DNA of 64,000 bases. It comes from Desulfobulbaceae bacterium. GTDB lineage: Bacteria; Desulfobacterota; Desulfobulbia; Desulfobulbales; SURF-16. The notes under the pieces were generated by a model. It was given only the letters and a program-made list of their open reading frames with translations, made no database searches and was not told where the DNA came from. How positions within the stretch are numbered: position 1 is the stretch's first letter; every line of letters begins with the position of its first letter. Below are positions 11,270 through 20,325 of the stretch, one piece after another. Position numbers and translations under genes: made by a program. The DNA lies in NCBI GenBank assembly GCA_024637145.1, contig JAGXFQ010000037.1, forward strand, positions 44,506-108,505. The letters run 5' to 3'.

Positions 11270-11674
11270 TTGAAATCCATGACAGAGCCGGCCCCCCTAA
11301 AGCGTATCCTGATTATGGATGATGAGGCAACTATTCGCACTCTTCTGGAGCAATCGCTGCATTTAATGGGCTTTGAGGTCTTTTCTGTGGCCTGCGGGGA
11401 AGAGGCGGTTGCCGCCTATGGGCAGGCGGCTCAGGAAAATGCCCCCTTTGATGCCGTTATTATGGACCTGACGGTCCAGGGTGGTATGGGGGGGGAGGAG
11501 GCGGCCGCCCTCATCGGCAAAGCGTATCCCGGGGCGGTTATTATCGTTACCAGTGGCGATGCCAGTGCCCCTGCCATGGAATATTGTGAAGATTTCGGTT
11601 TCAAAGGCCATATCTGCAAACCTTTTAATCTTCAGGAACTCGCTTCCTATATTCATTCTCTTCTGGGCGCCTGA
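11270..11674 (+). CDS. Stand-alone response regulator receiver-domain protein
   Basis: ILIMDDEATIR, DAVIMDLTVQGGMGG, IVTSGDAS, KPF motif. Confidence 0.88.
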   Translation: MKSMTEPAPLKRILIMDDEATIRTLLEQSLHLMGFEVFSVACGEEAVAAYGQAAQENAPFDAVIMDLTVQGGMGGEEAAALIGKAYPGAVIIVTSGDASAPAMEYCEDFGFKGHICKPFNLQELASYIHSLLGA

Positions 11675-11867
11675 CTCTTTGGCGCGCATTCTTTCTCGCC
11701 TGCTTGCCGGGCTTTTGCATTGACATGTGGATATAACCACTGGTATGTTTTCTCCTTTTTTGTTTGGTGAATTGAGAGCATCTCTGATGGCCGGTTGAGC
11801 CGCTTCTGGCGCCCTTCTTGCCTTGTCAGGGTTATATTTTTTGTACCTGTCCCTATGGAGAATTTTG

Positions 11868-13175
11868 ATGAGTATTCGTGAAGATGCGCTGCGCGGCACC
11901 GTGACCCCACTTTTTGAGACCTGTGCCCGGCACGAAGGGGTTGCCCTTGAGGTGCTCATGGCCGGTGTTGCCGCAGGTACCATTGCCATTCCCAAGAATA
12001 TCAACCATGATTTTGCCAAAATCATGGCAGTGGGTAAGGGCCTTTCCACCAAGGTCAATGCCAATATCGGTGCCTCCCGTGATATGCCTGAGGCCAAACA
12101 GGAACTGGAAAAACTGTGCGTCTGCCTGCGGGCCGGGGCAGACACGGTGATGGACCTCAGTATGGGGGAAAATATCAATGCGGTGCGCCGCGGCATCCTC
12201 AAGGAATGCCCCATTCCCCTGGGCACGGTGCCGGTCTACCAAACGGTGGCCGATGTGGTGGAAAAGAAGAAAAAGGCCATTGGTGAGGTGACCGTGGCGG
12301 AGATGCTGGCCACCATTGAGGAGCAGGCGCGGGATGGCGTTGATTTCATGACCATCCATTGCGGTCTGACCCGTGATGCCCTGGCCAAGGTTAAGGGCCA
12401 TGAGCGTCTGATGGGGGTGGTCAGTCGCGGTGGTTCCTTTACCATTGAGTGGATGAGCCATAACCGGAAGGAAAATCCCTTTTATGAGCATTACGACGAA
12501 ATCCTGGCCATCTTGAAAGAATATGAGGTGACCATGAGCCTGGGTGACGGTCTGCGTCCCGGCTGTCTGGTGGATGCCACGGATCGGGGCCAGGTCCAGG
12601 AACTGATCCATCTTGGCGAACTCACCCAGCGGGCCTGGGAGGCCGGTGTCCAGGTCATTGTTGAGGGCCCGGGTCATATGCCCCTGGATCAGATCACCGC
12701 CAATGTGCTTCTGCAGAAACGTCTTTGCCATGGCGCCCCCTTTTATGTCCTGGGACCCTTGGTGACCGATATCGCCCCTGGTTATGATCATATCACCGGT
12801 GCCATCGGCGGCGCTTTGGCTGCCTCGGCCGGTGCTGACTTCCTCTGCTATGTCACTCCGGCTGAACACCTGAAGCTGCCCAGTGCCGAGGACGTGCGGG
12901 AGGGTGTTATGGCCTCGCGGATTGCCGCCCATGCCGCCGATATCGTCAAGGGTGTGCCTGGGGCCATTGACAAGGATATCGCCATGGCTAAATGCCGTAA
13001 CAATCTGGACTGGAAGGGGCAGATCGAGCTTTCTGTCGACCCGGAGAAGGCTAGGAGCTACCGGGAAATGGGCAACTCCTATAGGGGTGATGCCTGTGCC
13101 ATGTGTGGCGATTATTGTGCCATCAAGGTCTATAAAAAGGCAACCAAGCCTGGCCGCTGCCCCACGGAAAAATAG
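11868..13175 (+). CDS. thiC: ThiC-family radical SAM phosphomethylpyrimidine synthase (or BzaF-type paralog)
   Basis: VNANIGAS, MDLSMG, CAMCGDYCAIK C-terminal Cys motif. Confidence 0.88.
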   Translation: MSIREDALRGTVTPLFETCARHEGVALEVLMAGVAAGTIAIPKNINHDFAKIMAVGKGLSTKVNANIGASRDMPEAKQELEKLCVCLRAGADTVMDLSMGENINAVRRGILKECPIPLGTVPVYQTVADVVEKKKKAIGEVTVAEMLATIEEQARDGVDFMTIHCGLTRDALAKVKGHERLMGVVSRGGSFTIEWMSHNRKENPFYEHYDEILAILKEYEVTMSLGDGLRPGCLVDATDRGQVQELIHLGELTQRAWEAGVQVIVEGPGHMPLDQITANVLLQKRLCHGAPFYVLGPLVTDIAPGYDHITGAIGGALAASAGADFLCYVTPAEHLKLPSAEDVREGVMASRIAAHAADIVKGVPGAIDKDIAMAKCRNNLDWKGQIELSVDPEKARSYREMGNSYRGDACAMCGDYCAIKVYKKATKPGRCPTEK

Positions 13176-13216
13176 AGGGAGATCTCCTTCCCATGGGTTT
13201 TCCTTAAGGAGTTTAG

Positions 13217-13549
13217 ATGGATAATATCCTTGCCGCGCTTTCTGAGTTTTGGGTGAACACCAATATCCCGGAGCAATTGAAGAATGTCGATGTCCGGGGT
13301 GCCTTCACCAACCCCTGGGTGCTGGTTCCCCTCATTGCCCAGGTGAGCTGGTGGTTCTATAAACAAAATATCAACGCCATTATTTTTCTCGCCCTGGGTA
13401 TCGGGGTCTGGATCTTTACCGGCAGCCCCTATGCCCATGGGCTGGTGGTTAACGGTGAACTTCAGTTGGGCAAGGTGCTGCCGGTGGCCGGCGTTGGCCT
13501 GGGGGTCATCATGGTGGTTATTTACCTGCTCTTTATGCGTGGTGATTAA
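13217..13549 (+). CDS. Small integral membrane protein of unknown function
   Basis: Three hydrophobic segments; ATGG overlap region with next ORF. Confidence 0.55.
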   Translation: MDNILAALSEFWVNTNIPEQLKNVDVRGAFTNPWVLVPLIAQVSWWFYKQNINAIIFLALGIGVWIFTGSPYAHGLVVNGELQLGKVLPVAGVGLGVIMVVIYLLFMRGD

Positions 13550-14208
13550 TGGCCGGCTCCCGCCTCCAGGATCTCTACCAGACGCTCTCTGATCATTTCG
13601 GGCCCCAGCGCTGGTGGCCCGGTGACACCACCCTGGAGATCCTGGTGGGCGCGGTGTTGACCCAGAATACCAACTGGCGCAATGTCAGCCTGGCCCTTGC
13701 TCATCTCAAGCAGGAGCAGCCCCTTTCCCTGGACGGCCTCCTGGCCTTGCCTGTGGCGCAGCTGGCGGCCCTGATCCGGCCGGCCGGCTATTATAATATC
13801 AAGGCCCAGCGCCTTAAAAATCTTCTCACCCTGCTGGCCGAGGAGATTGCCGTCAGCGGCAGCCTGGAGGAATTCTTCAGCCAGGATATCTTTTTCTTGC
13901 GGTCCAAATTACTCTCCGTCAAGGGCATCGGTCCGGAAACGGCCGATTCCATCCTCCTCTATGCCGCCCGCAAGCCCATCTTTGTGGTGGACGCCTATAC
14001 CTATCGTTTCCTGAGCAGACACGGCCTGGTGGCCGAGGAAAGCAGTTATGAGGAGATGCAGGAGCTGTTCATGAGTGTTCTGCCCCCAGAGGCGGATCTC
14101 TATAACGAGTATCATGCCCTGCTGGTCTGTCTGGGCAAGGAGTTTTGCAAGAAGAACAACCCCCGCTGTCAGGAGTGCCCCCTGCAGGGCGATCTGCCCG
14201 GAGCCTAG
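13549..14208 (+). CDS. Endonuclease III-like HhH-GPD DNA glycosylase
   Basis: LVGAVLTQNTNWRNV, LLSVKGIGPETADSILLYA HhH, C-terminal CxxxxxxCxxCPL 4Fe-4S. Confidence 0.88.
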   Translation: MAGSRLQDLYQTLSDHFGPQRWWPGDTTLEILVGAVLTQNTNWRNVSLALAHLKQEQPLSLDGLLALPVAQLAALIRPAGYYNIKAQRLKNLLTLLAEEIAVSGSLEEFFSQDIFFLRSKLLSVKGIGPETADSILLYAARKPIFVVDAYTYRFLSRHGLVAEESSYEEMQELFMSVLPPEADLYNEYHALLVCLGKEFCKKNNPRCQECPLQGDLPGA

Positions 14209-14369
14209 GAGGCTGTCGGGCTTGACCGATCGTAGCGAGGGAAAGCCGGTTTGAGTCAGATTTTTCGATCTTTCGCGGAGAATAGTGGATCTATTTAACG
14301 AGAAAGAGCGGGGAATATGGCCAAATCCAGTTTTTTCGCAGTAGATCAGCGTTAAGTCCGACAGGCTCC
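14208..14369. mobile_element. MITE-like element flanked by TA dinucleotides
   Basis: Terminal repeats GGAGGCTGTCGGGCTTGAC / (rc) GGAGCCTGTCGGACTTAAC (16/19); TA at 14206-14207 and 14370-14371. Confidence 0.7.
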
Positions 14370-15466
14370 TAAATGTCCAGAAAGGTGGTGTCCTTATTTA
14401 AGAGACGGCAGCCCCCTTCTTCCACCACCACCATATTCTCCAGTCGCACACCCCCCCAGCCCTCTATATAGATGCCGGGCTCCACGGTGACCACCATGCC
14501 GGCCTGCAGCTTCTTGGTGGCGCGTGGGCTGAGACCCGGGGCCTCATGCACGGCCAGACCCACGCCGTGGCCCAGGCCGTGGCCGAATTTGTCGCCATAT
14601 CCTCCCTCTCTGATTACCTCCCGTGCCGCCCTGTCCACCTGCCTGCCGGTAACCCCGGCCTGGAGTGCTGCCATGCCGGCCAGTTGGGCCCGACGCACCA
14701 GGCGGATGATCTCCTTGGTCTGGTGATCAGGGCTACCCAGCACCACGGTGCGGGTCATGTCAGAGCAATAGCCATCCAGGATAAGGCCCATATCAATAAC
14801 CACGGGTTCCCCTTCTTTAAGGGGCCGGGAGGTGGGCACCGCATGGGGCCGGGCCCCGTTGGGGCCGGCCGCCACAATGGTCTCAAAGCTGGGGCGGTCC
14901 GCTCCCTGGCGGCGCATGCGGTTTTCAATCTGCAGGGCCACTTCGATTTCGGTCATGCCCGGTCGCAGCTGGCGGTAGGTTTCTTGAAAGATCTCTTCGT
15001 TTAAGAGCACGGCCTGGGCGATCTTCTCCAGTTCTGCCCTGCTCTTGCAGAGGCGCATCTTTTCCACCAGGTCCGTTACCGGGACAAGGGTGACGCCTTG
15101 GGCCCGTGCCATCTCCTGCAGCTTTGCCGCAGTGGCGTGCAGGGTGTAATGGCTCTCAAAGGCGCACCTTTTTATCTGGAGGCGGTTAAAGAGTTTCTTG
15201 AGAAGGTCCACCACGCCGTGGCGGTGGACCATGATTTCGAAATCAGGGGCATCCTGGCCAGCTACAAGTTCAAAGCGGGAATCGGTGAGCAGCAGGGGTT
15301 GGCCCTTCCTGGGGATGAGAAGCAGTCCGGCCGACTCTTCAATGCCGTGATCCAAGGGGGTGAAACCGCTTAAAAATCGGCGGTTATGGGGCTGGCTGAT
15401 CAAGATGGCGTCAAGAAGCCGGCGGCGCAGCTTTGATTTGAGCTGGGCCAGAAGAGAAGGGGTCAT
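14369..15466 (-). CDS. Xaa-Pro aminopeptidase / M24 family metallopeptidase
   Basis: VIDMGLILDGYCSDMTRTVVLG, FGHGLGHGVGLAVHEAP, MVVTVEPGIYIEGWGGVRLE. Confidence 0.9.
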   Translation of the reverse strand: MTPSLLAQLKSKLRRRLLDAILISQPHNRRFLSGFTPLDHGIEESAGLLLIPRKGQPLLLTDSRFELVAGQDAPDFEIMVHRHGVVDLLKKLFNRLQIKRCAFESHYTLHATAAKLQEMARAQGVTLVPVTDLVEKMRLCKSRAELEKIAQAVLLNEEIFQETYRQLRPGMTEIEVALQIENRMRRQGADRPSFETIVAAGPNGARPHAVPTSRPLKEGEPVVIDMGLILDGYCSDMTRTVVLGSPDHQTKEIIRLVRRAQLAGMAALQAGVTGRQVDRAAREVIREGGYGDKFGHGLGHGVGLAVHEAPGLSPRATKKLQAGMVVTVEPGIYIEGWGGVRLENMVVVEEGGCRLLNKDTTFLDI

Positions 15467-15690
15467 GATTTCAGGTCAAGGAAGAAGTGGACCTCCTGGT
15501 CGGCCAGGAGGGTCTGCAGTTCCATGAGGATGGTTAGGGGCTGGCCCTGAGAGGCCAGATCGCCTTGATAGGTCCGGCTCTCGGCGCTCTGCTCCACCAG
15601 GGTCAGTTCCGCACCCCAACGGGCCAGCTTCTCTTCCAGGTCCGGCCAGGAAGAGGCGGCAGCTTCTCGTTGCAGGGTCAACAGGGCCAT
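15463..15690 (-). CDS. Hypothetical protein
   Basis: ORF coupled to neighbours on the minus strand (end overlaps M24 start). Confidence 0.5.
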   Translation of the reverse strand: MALLTLQREAAASSWPDLEEKLARWGAELTLVEQSAESRTYQGDLASQGQPLTILMELQTLLADQEVHFFLDLKS

Positions 15691-16280
15691 CAGCTGGTGA
15701 GGAGTTCCTGAATATAGCTCTTTTGCTGATCCAGGGCGTTGCCGTACTGTTCGTTAAGTTGCACCATAATCTTCTGCCATTCCTCGGCAAATTTGGGATG
15801 CTGGGAAGGTTCCAGCTTGACCTGGCCGCCGGTTTTTTGAGCCATGGATTGCTCAAGCATCTCTATCTGCTGGGCGAATTGCTTTTCCAGCTGGCCGCGG
15901 AGATCTGTTTTATGCTGGAGATAATGATCCAGGAGCTTTTTCATTTCCACCAGAACGGCCTGCATTTGCGGATCCTGGCCCAGTTGCAGCATGCCCTGCA
16001 TGGCCTTGTCGGCCCCGGCCCGGTCCTCCTCTTCCCTGGGGAGGGTGATATTGCGCAGCAGAGCGGTGAGAGCACCCTGCACCAGCAGGGCCTTCTCCGC
16101 CGGCGGTTTGGTGAGTAAGGCCGCCAGATCCACTTCTTCGCCCCGTAAATATTGAGCAGCAAGGCGCATGCCCTCCCGACTCTTTTCTTCTTTGCTCAGG
16201 CTCTCTGTGCCCTCGGTCTCCGCCTCAAGGCGGGCGGCCCGTTCAAGAACCATTTCCATTGTGGATCGTATCTGTGCCAT
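15690..16280 (-). CDS. Hypothetical protein, helical/Gln-rich
   Basis: ORF in minus-strand operon context. Confidence 0.55.
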   Translation of the reverse strand: MAQIRSTMEMVLERAARLEAETEGTESLSKEEKSREGMRLAAQYLRGEEVDLAALLTKPPAEKALLVQGALTALLRNITLPREEEDRAGADKAMQGMLQLGQDPQMQAVLVEMKKLLDHYLQHKTDLRGQLEKQFAQQIEMLEQSMAQKTGGQVKLEPSQHPKFAEEWQKIMVQLNEQYGNALDQQKSYIQELLTS

Positions 16281-16286
16281 GTTCTT

Positions 16287-18377
16287 TTACCTGGGAAAGG
16301 CAGCCATGATGCCGCCGTCAATGGGGAGGGTGGCGCCGGTGGTGGGGGTTTGGTTGCTGGCAAAAAAGACCACGCCATTACCCACATGATCGGCCAAGAC
16401 CTCGGTTTTTAATAAGTTGCGCTGCCGATAATACTCTTTCAGCCCCTGGGGATCAAGGTTTCGTGACTTCATGCGCTCCGGTCCCACCACATCCCAGAGT
16501 CCTGAGGAGACCGGGCCGTCATCAAAGATGGCATCGGCATTGATCATGTTGACTCGCACTCCCAGCTCCGCCAGTTCCAGGGCGGCTATCTTGCCGATCT
16601 GGTGGGCCCCGGCCTTGGAGGCGGAATAGGCCCCGAAGGAGGCCCCGGGCGCAAAGACGTTTTTTGAACTGTTGATAATAACATTGCCGCCCGTGTCTTG
16701 TCGCCGAAAAAGAGGGATGGCCGCCTTGATCACCTCAAAGACACCGCAGAGGTTGACGTCAAGGACCTTGTGAAAGGTTGCCGAATCAAGATTTTCCAGA
16801 GCGGCCACATGGGCAATACCGGCATTGGGGACCAGGATATCCAGGCCGCCGGCCTCAAGCAGAAGGGTGCTGTAGCCCCGGCGCACGGAGTCGGGATCCG
16901 CGACATCCATAATAAGGGGGCGGACCATGGTGCCATACCGGCTGGCCAGGGTAGTATGGACGATCTGCAGTCGCTTCTCATCAATATCAGAGAGAAAGAC
17001 CCGGGCCCCGGCCTCAAGAAGTTTGCGGCTGATGCCCAGGGCAATGGCGCCGCCGCCGCCGGTGACCAGGGCAATTTTTCCTTCCAGGGCCAAGGGGTTC
17101 TTCCGGCCCAGCTTGCTCTGCTCCAGAGCCCAATATTCCATGGCAAAAACTGCGGCCGGCTCAAGCTCTTGAAAGCGGCCCAGGCTGGCGCCGGCCATTT
17201 TCGCCTTCAGGGTGTGTTCGCTGATATCCGCACAGATCCCGGCCTCTTTGGGGGTCTTGCCCGCAGTGATCAGCCCCAGCCCCTGCACCACCATGACCCG
17301 GGGCAGGGGATCGAGCTGGATCCGCGCTTCCCCCAGGGCGGCAACGTGTTTGCTGAAATAGGCCTCGTAGGCGGCAACATAGGCGGCGATCTCTGCCGTG
17401 ATGTGGGCGGCCATCTCTGCCGCTCCCTGGCAATTGCTGAAATCAAGGAAAAGGGGATAGTTCTTGGTGCGGATTACATGGTCAGGGGTAAGGACGCCTC
17501 CCCCGTAAAGTTGGTGGCAATCAGGCCTGTTGATGGCGCTGAGGATCTCTTTGCTGCTGCGGAGATGGAGGTGGAAGCAGCGCTGAAAGCCGCTGGTCTC
17601 CGTGAAGCTGAGGGCTCCCCGCAGAAGAGGCAGGATGGTGTCGGTGTCCGGCCGTTGCACCTCTATGGCCGGCGGCAGAGGCTTCTCCTTGATTTTGGCG
17701 GCAATGAAATTCTCCGCCCGGCTCACATAGTGGATCATGCGTTCGTAAGCGGTGCGGGCATCGTCGGCAAAGGTGAAGATGCCGTGGTGGCGCAGGATAA
17801 GGCATTCCATCTCTGGTTGCGACTCATAGAGAGCAATCACCGCCTTGGCCAGGGGAAAGCCGGGCATGATAAAGGGCAGGATGCCCACCTTGTCACCCAG
17901 GGCGGCCTGCAGCAGTTCTTCGGCATGGGGCTGGTTGGTGAGGGTGACGATGGCATCGGCATGGGTGTGGTCGATAAAGGTGTGGGGCAGAAAGGCGTGG
18001 ACCAGGGTTTCGATGGAGGGATTGGGGGCGGTGGCATCCACCAGGTTGGTGCGGAACTGATTGACCATCTCCTCATCGCTCAGGGCGGCCAAGGCCCTGA
18101 GCCTGCAGAGGGGCGCCAGTCGCAGGCCCGGCAGGCCGGCTGGTTCCATGTCGCCCAAGTCCCAGCCGCTGCCCTTGACAAAGATAAGCCGCTCTTCTTC
18201 GCCGAAGATATTGGTCATTATGGCCTTGGCCGAAGTGTTGCCGCCGCCGTGGAGAACCAGGTCTTCCTCCTGGCCCAAGAGTCGGGAGGTGTAGACCCGC
18301 AGCCCCATTTCAGGAGGAAATTGGGGATAGCGTTCAATATATTCCAGGGCCTCTTGGCTATTATAGCTGTTTTTCAT
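16287..18377 (-). CDS. Bifunctional class II aldolase / short-chain dehydrogenase
   Basis: N-term VLHGGGNTSAK, HTHADAI aldolase II; C-term ALVTGGGGAIALG, YSASKAGAHQ SDR. Confidence 0.9.
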   Translation of the reverse strand: MKNSYNSQEALEYIERYPQFPPEMGLRVYTSRLLGQEEDLVLHGGGNTSAKAIMTNIFGEEERLIFVKGSGWDLGDMEPAGLPGLRLAPLCRLRALAALSDEEMVNQFRTNLVDATAPNPSIETLVHAFLPHTFIDHTHADAIVTLTNQPHAEELLQAALGDKVGILPFIMPGFPLAKAVIALYESQPEMECLILRHHGIFTFADDARTAYERMIHYVSRAENFIAAKIKEKPLPPAIEVQRPDTDTILPLLRGALSFTETSGFQRCFHLHLRSSKEILSAINRPDCHQLYGGGVLTPDHVIRTKNYPLFLDFSNCQGAAEMAAHITAEIAAYVAAYEAYFSKHVAALGEARIQLDPLPRVMVVQGLGLITAGKTPKEAGICADISEHTLKAKMAGASLGRFQELEPAAVFAMEYWALEQSKLGRKNPLALEGKIALVTGGGGAIALGISRKLLEAGARVFLSDIDEKRLQIVHTTLASRYGTMVRPLIMDVADPDSVRRGYSTLLLEAGGLDILVPNAGIAHVAALENLDSATFHKVLDVNLCGVFEVIKAAIPLFRRQDTGGNVIINSSKNVFAPGASFGAYSASKAGAHQIGKIAALELAELGVRVNMINADAIFDDGPVSSGLWDVVGPERMKSRNLDPQGLKEYYRQRNLLKTEVLADHVGNGVVFFASNQTPTTGATLPIDGGIMAAFPR

Positions 18378-18410
18378 GTTGGGGGGCCGAACTCGGCGGA
18401 GGGGAAAGGG

Positions 18411-19349
18411 TTAAATAAGGCTATACATATAGATACCATAGGCCGCCAGCAGAAAAAAGCCGGCAAGCCGGGAGACCTGGTGTTTGGTGATGATGGAAAT
18501 CAGCAATATCAATGAAAAACCAATCATCACAGGGAGATCTCTCTTAAGGAGGTCCGCCGGGATGGCAAAGGGATAGATAAGGGCTGTGCCGCCTAGAACC
18601 ATGAGCAGGTTGAAGAGGTTGGAGCCGATGATGTTGCCCACCAGGAGGTCGGTATGGTGGCGGCGGATGGCTGAAATGCAGGAGGCAAGCTCAGGCAGAG
18701 AGGTGCCCACGGCGGCCATGGTCAGGCCGATGATGAGGTCGGAAATACCGAAATAAAGGGCCACATCCACGGCGCCGCGGATGAAGAGATCAGAACCCAG
18801 GGCCAGGGTGACAAGGCCCAGGCTGCACAGCAGGATAATTAAAAAATAGGAGGCCTTTTCCTCCGCCAGGGGTTCTGCCTTGCTGGCCGGATGGCGATAG
18901 ACAAAGCAGGTGTACCAGATGAGGAGCGCGATAAAGAGAAGGCCGGTTATGCGATTGAACGAGCCGAACCAGGCGATGGCGGCAAAGAGGCAGCTGGCCC
19001 CCAGCATGGCCCATAACTCCAGGCGCAGCCGGGTATAATGAACGAAAAGAGGGCGGAGCAGGGCCGAGAGAGCCAGAATGAGGCCGATATTGGCAATATT
19101 TGAGCCCACGACATTGCCCAGCATGATATCGGGATGGCCCTTGCTGTTAGCCGTCAGGCTGACAAAGAATTCCGGCATGGAGGTGCCAAAGGCCACCACG
19201 GTGAGGCCGATGAGCAGCGGCTTCATGTCCATCCTGGCCGCCAGTCTGATGGCACCCGAGACCAGCATCTCGCCGCCGGCAATGAGCAGCCCCAGGCCAC
19301 CGGCCAGGGCGATAAGGGAAAGGGTGAGGGTGGTGTAGGTTGTTGCCAT
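18411..19349 (-). CDS. Calcium/sodium antiporter (CaCA family)
   Basis: Two repeats VVAFGTSMPEFFVS / MAAVGTSLPELASCISA, GNVVGSNIANIG / GNIIGSNLFNLL. Confidence 0.9.
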   Translation of the reverse strand: MATTYTTLTLSLIALAGGLGLLIAGGEMLVSGAIRLAARMDMKPLLIGLTVVAFGTSMPEFFVSLTANSKGHPDIMLGNVVGSNIANIGLILALSALLRPLFVHYTRLRLELWAMLGASCLFAAIAWFGSFNRITGLLFIALLIWYTCFVYRHPASKAEPLAEEKASYFLIILLCSLGLVTLALGSDLFIRGAVDVALYFGISDLIIGLTMAAVGTSLPELASCISAIRRHHTDLLVGNIIGSNLFNLLMVLGGTALIYPFAIPADLLKRDLPVMIGFSLILLISIITKHQVSRLAGFFLLAAYGIYMYSLI

Positions 19350-19367
19350 GGGTCTGCTGCTACTCCC

Positions 19368-20087
19368 TTATCGAGGGAAATTTGTGGGGTGAAAGGGCAG
19401 GGCGGCAGCAGCAAGTTTTTTGAGTTCTTTTTTTATCTGCCCGGTGGGGACCAGCGGCGGCATCAGGGTGAGACTTTTTTCCAGGGGCTGGGGGGGGCGG
19501 ATGCGCATCTTTTCAGCCATGGACTCGTTAAAGCCGCTGGTGATGGCCCCTTCAAGCTTGCCCCCCACCCCGGGGCCGGCGTTCATGCCGCGCAAAAAGC
19601 CCATAATGGAGCTGATATCATTTTTCCGGTAAAAAAGATCTATCTCCTCCGCCAGGAGGGCGTGGCTCTTGGCGAGCAGGGCATAGTGTTGCCGGAAGTC
19701 GTCAACATGGGCCACCAGGTCATCATAGCAGGCCAGGAGCATCTTGCTGAAACGACCGCTGCGGGTAAGGCCCCGAACCTTTACCTCTTTAAAGAGTCTG
19801 GCCTGAATAGTGGGTGATTCCCGGACATACATGTCCAGGAAAAAATCATGTTCCAGGCCTGATAACGAGATGAATTCCCAGATAAGATCCGGATCGTAGA
19901 GGAGAATGTAGATCCGGGTCAGGTCCATGGCCACCTTTTGCTCAATGAACAAAAAAGAGCCAATACCTTCATTGAGGGCCCTGCTGTCCTCCTCGATAAG
20001 TTTCCGGAAGCTGAAATAGCGCTCGGCAAGCTCTCGCTTGATCTCCAAGTTTAAAAAATCAGTAATATCACTGTCCATAAGATTCAT
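19368..20087 (-). CDS. Hypothetical protein
   Basis: Long ORF; no recognised motif. Confidence 0.6.
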   Translation of the reverse strand: MNLMDSDITDFLNLEIKRELAERYFSFRKLIEEDSRALNEGIGSFLFIEQKVAMDLTRIYILLYDPDLIWEFISLSGLEHDFFLDMYVRESPTIQARLFKEVKVRGLTRSGRFSKMLLACYDDLVAHVDDFRQHYALLAKSHALLAEEIDLFYRKNDISSIMGFLRGMNAGPGVGGKLEGAITSGFNESMAEKMRIRPPQPLEKSLTLMPPLVPTGQIKKELKKLAAAALPFHPTNFPR

Positions 20088-20325
20088 CCTGAGGCTGAGG
20101 TAGGGGTCAACTATACTCAGGGCCCAGAGCCGGGGGCAATGTTTTTTAGAATAATGACAATGATTTCGGACTATTTATTCCAGGCCGGATAGCTGATCAT
20201 CTTAACCTGCTGATCTTGCGTGATGGTTGTTCTCTGGCGGCCCGGCAAAGGTCCTTCCCCGCCCCGCTTTTTTATGCTATCTTGACCCCCTGTTTTTTTG
20301 TTTTTTTTAAGGAGCCTGCACCCAC

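Noticed and set aside
16698-18515. 605-aa ORF antisense to the aldolase/dehydrogenase gene
   Set aside because: Same codon-bias artefact; low-complexity Gly/Gln-rich translation and no motif.
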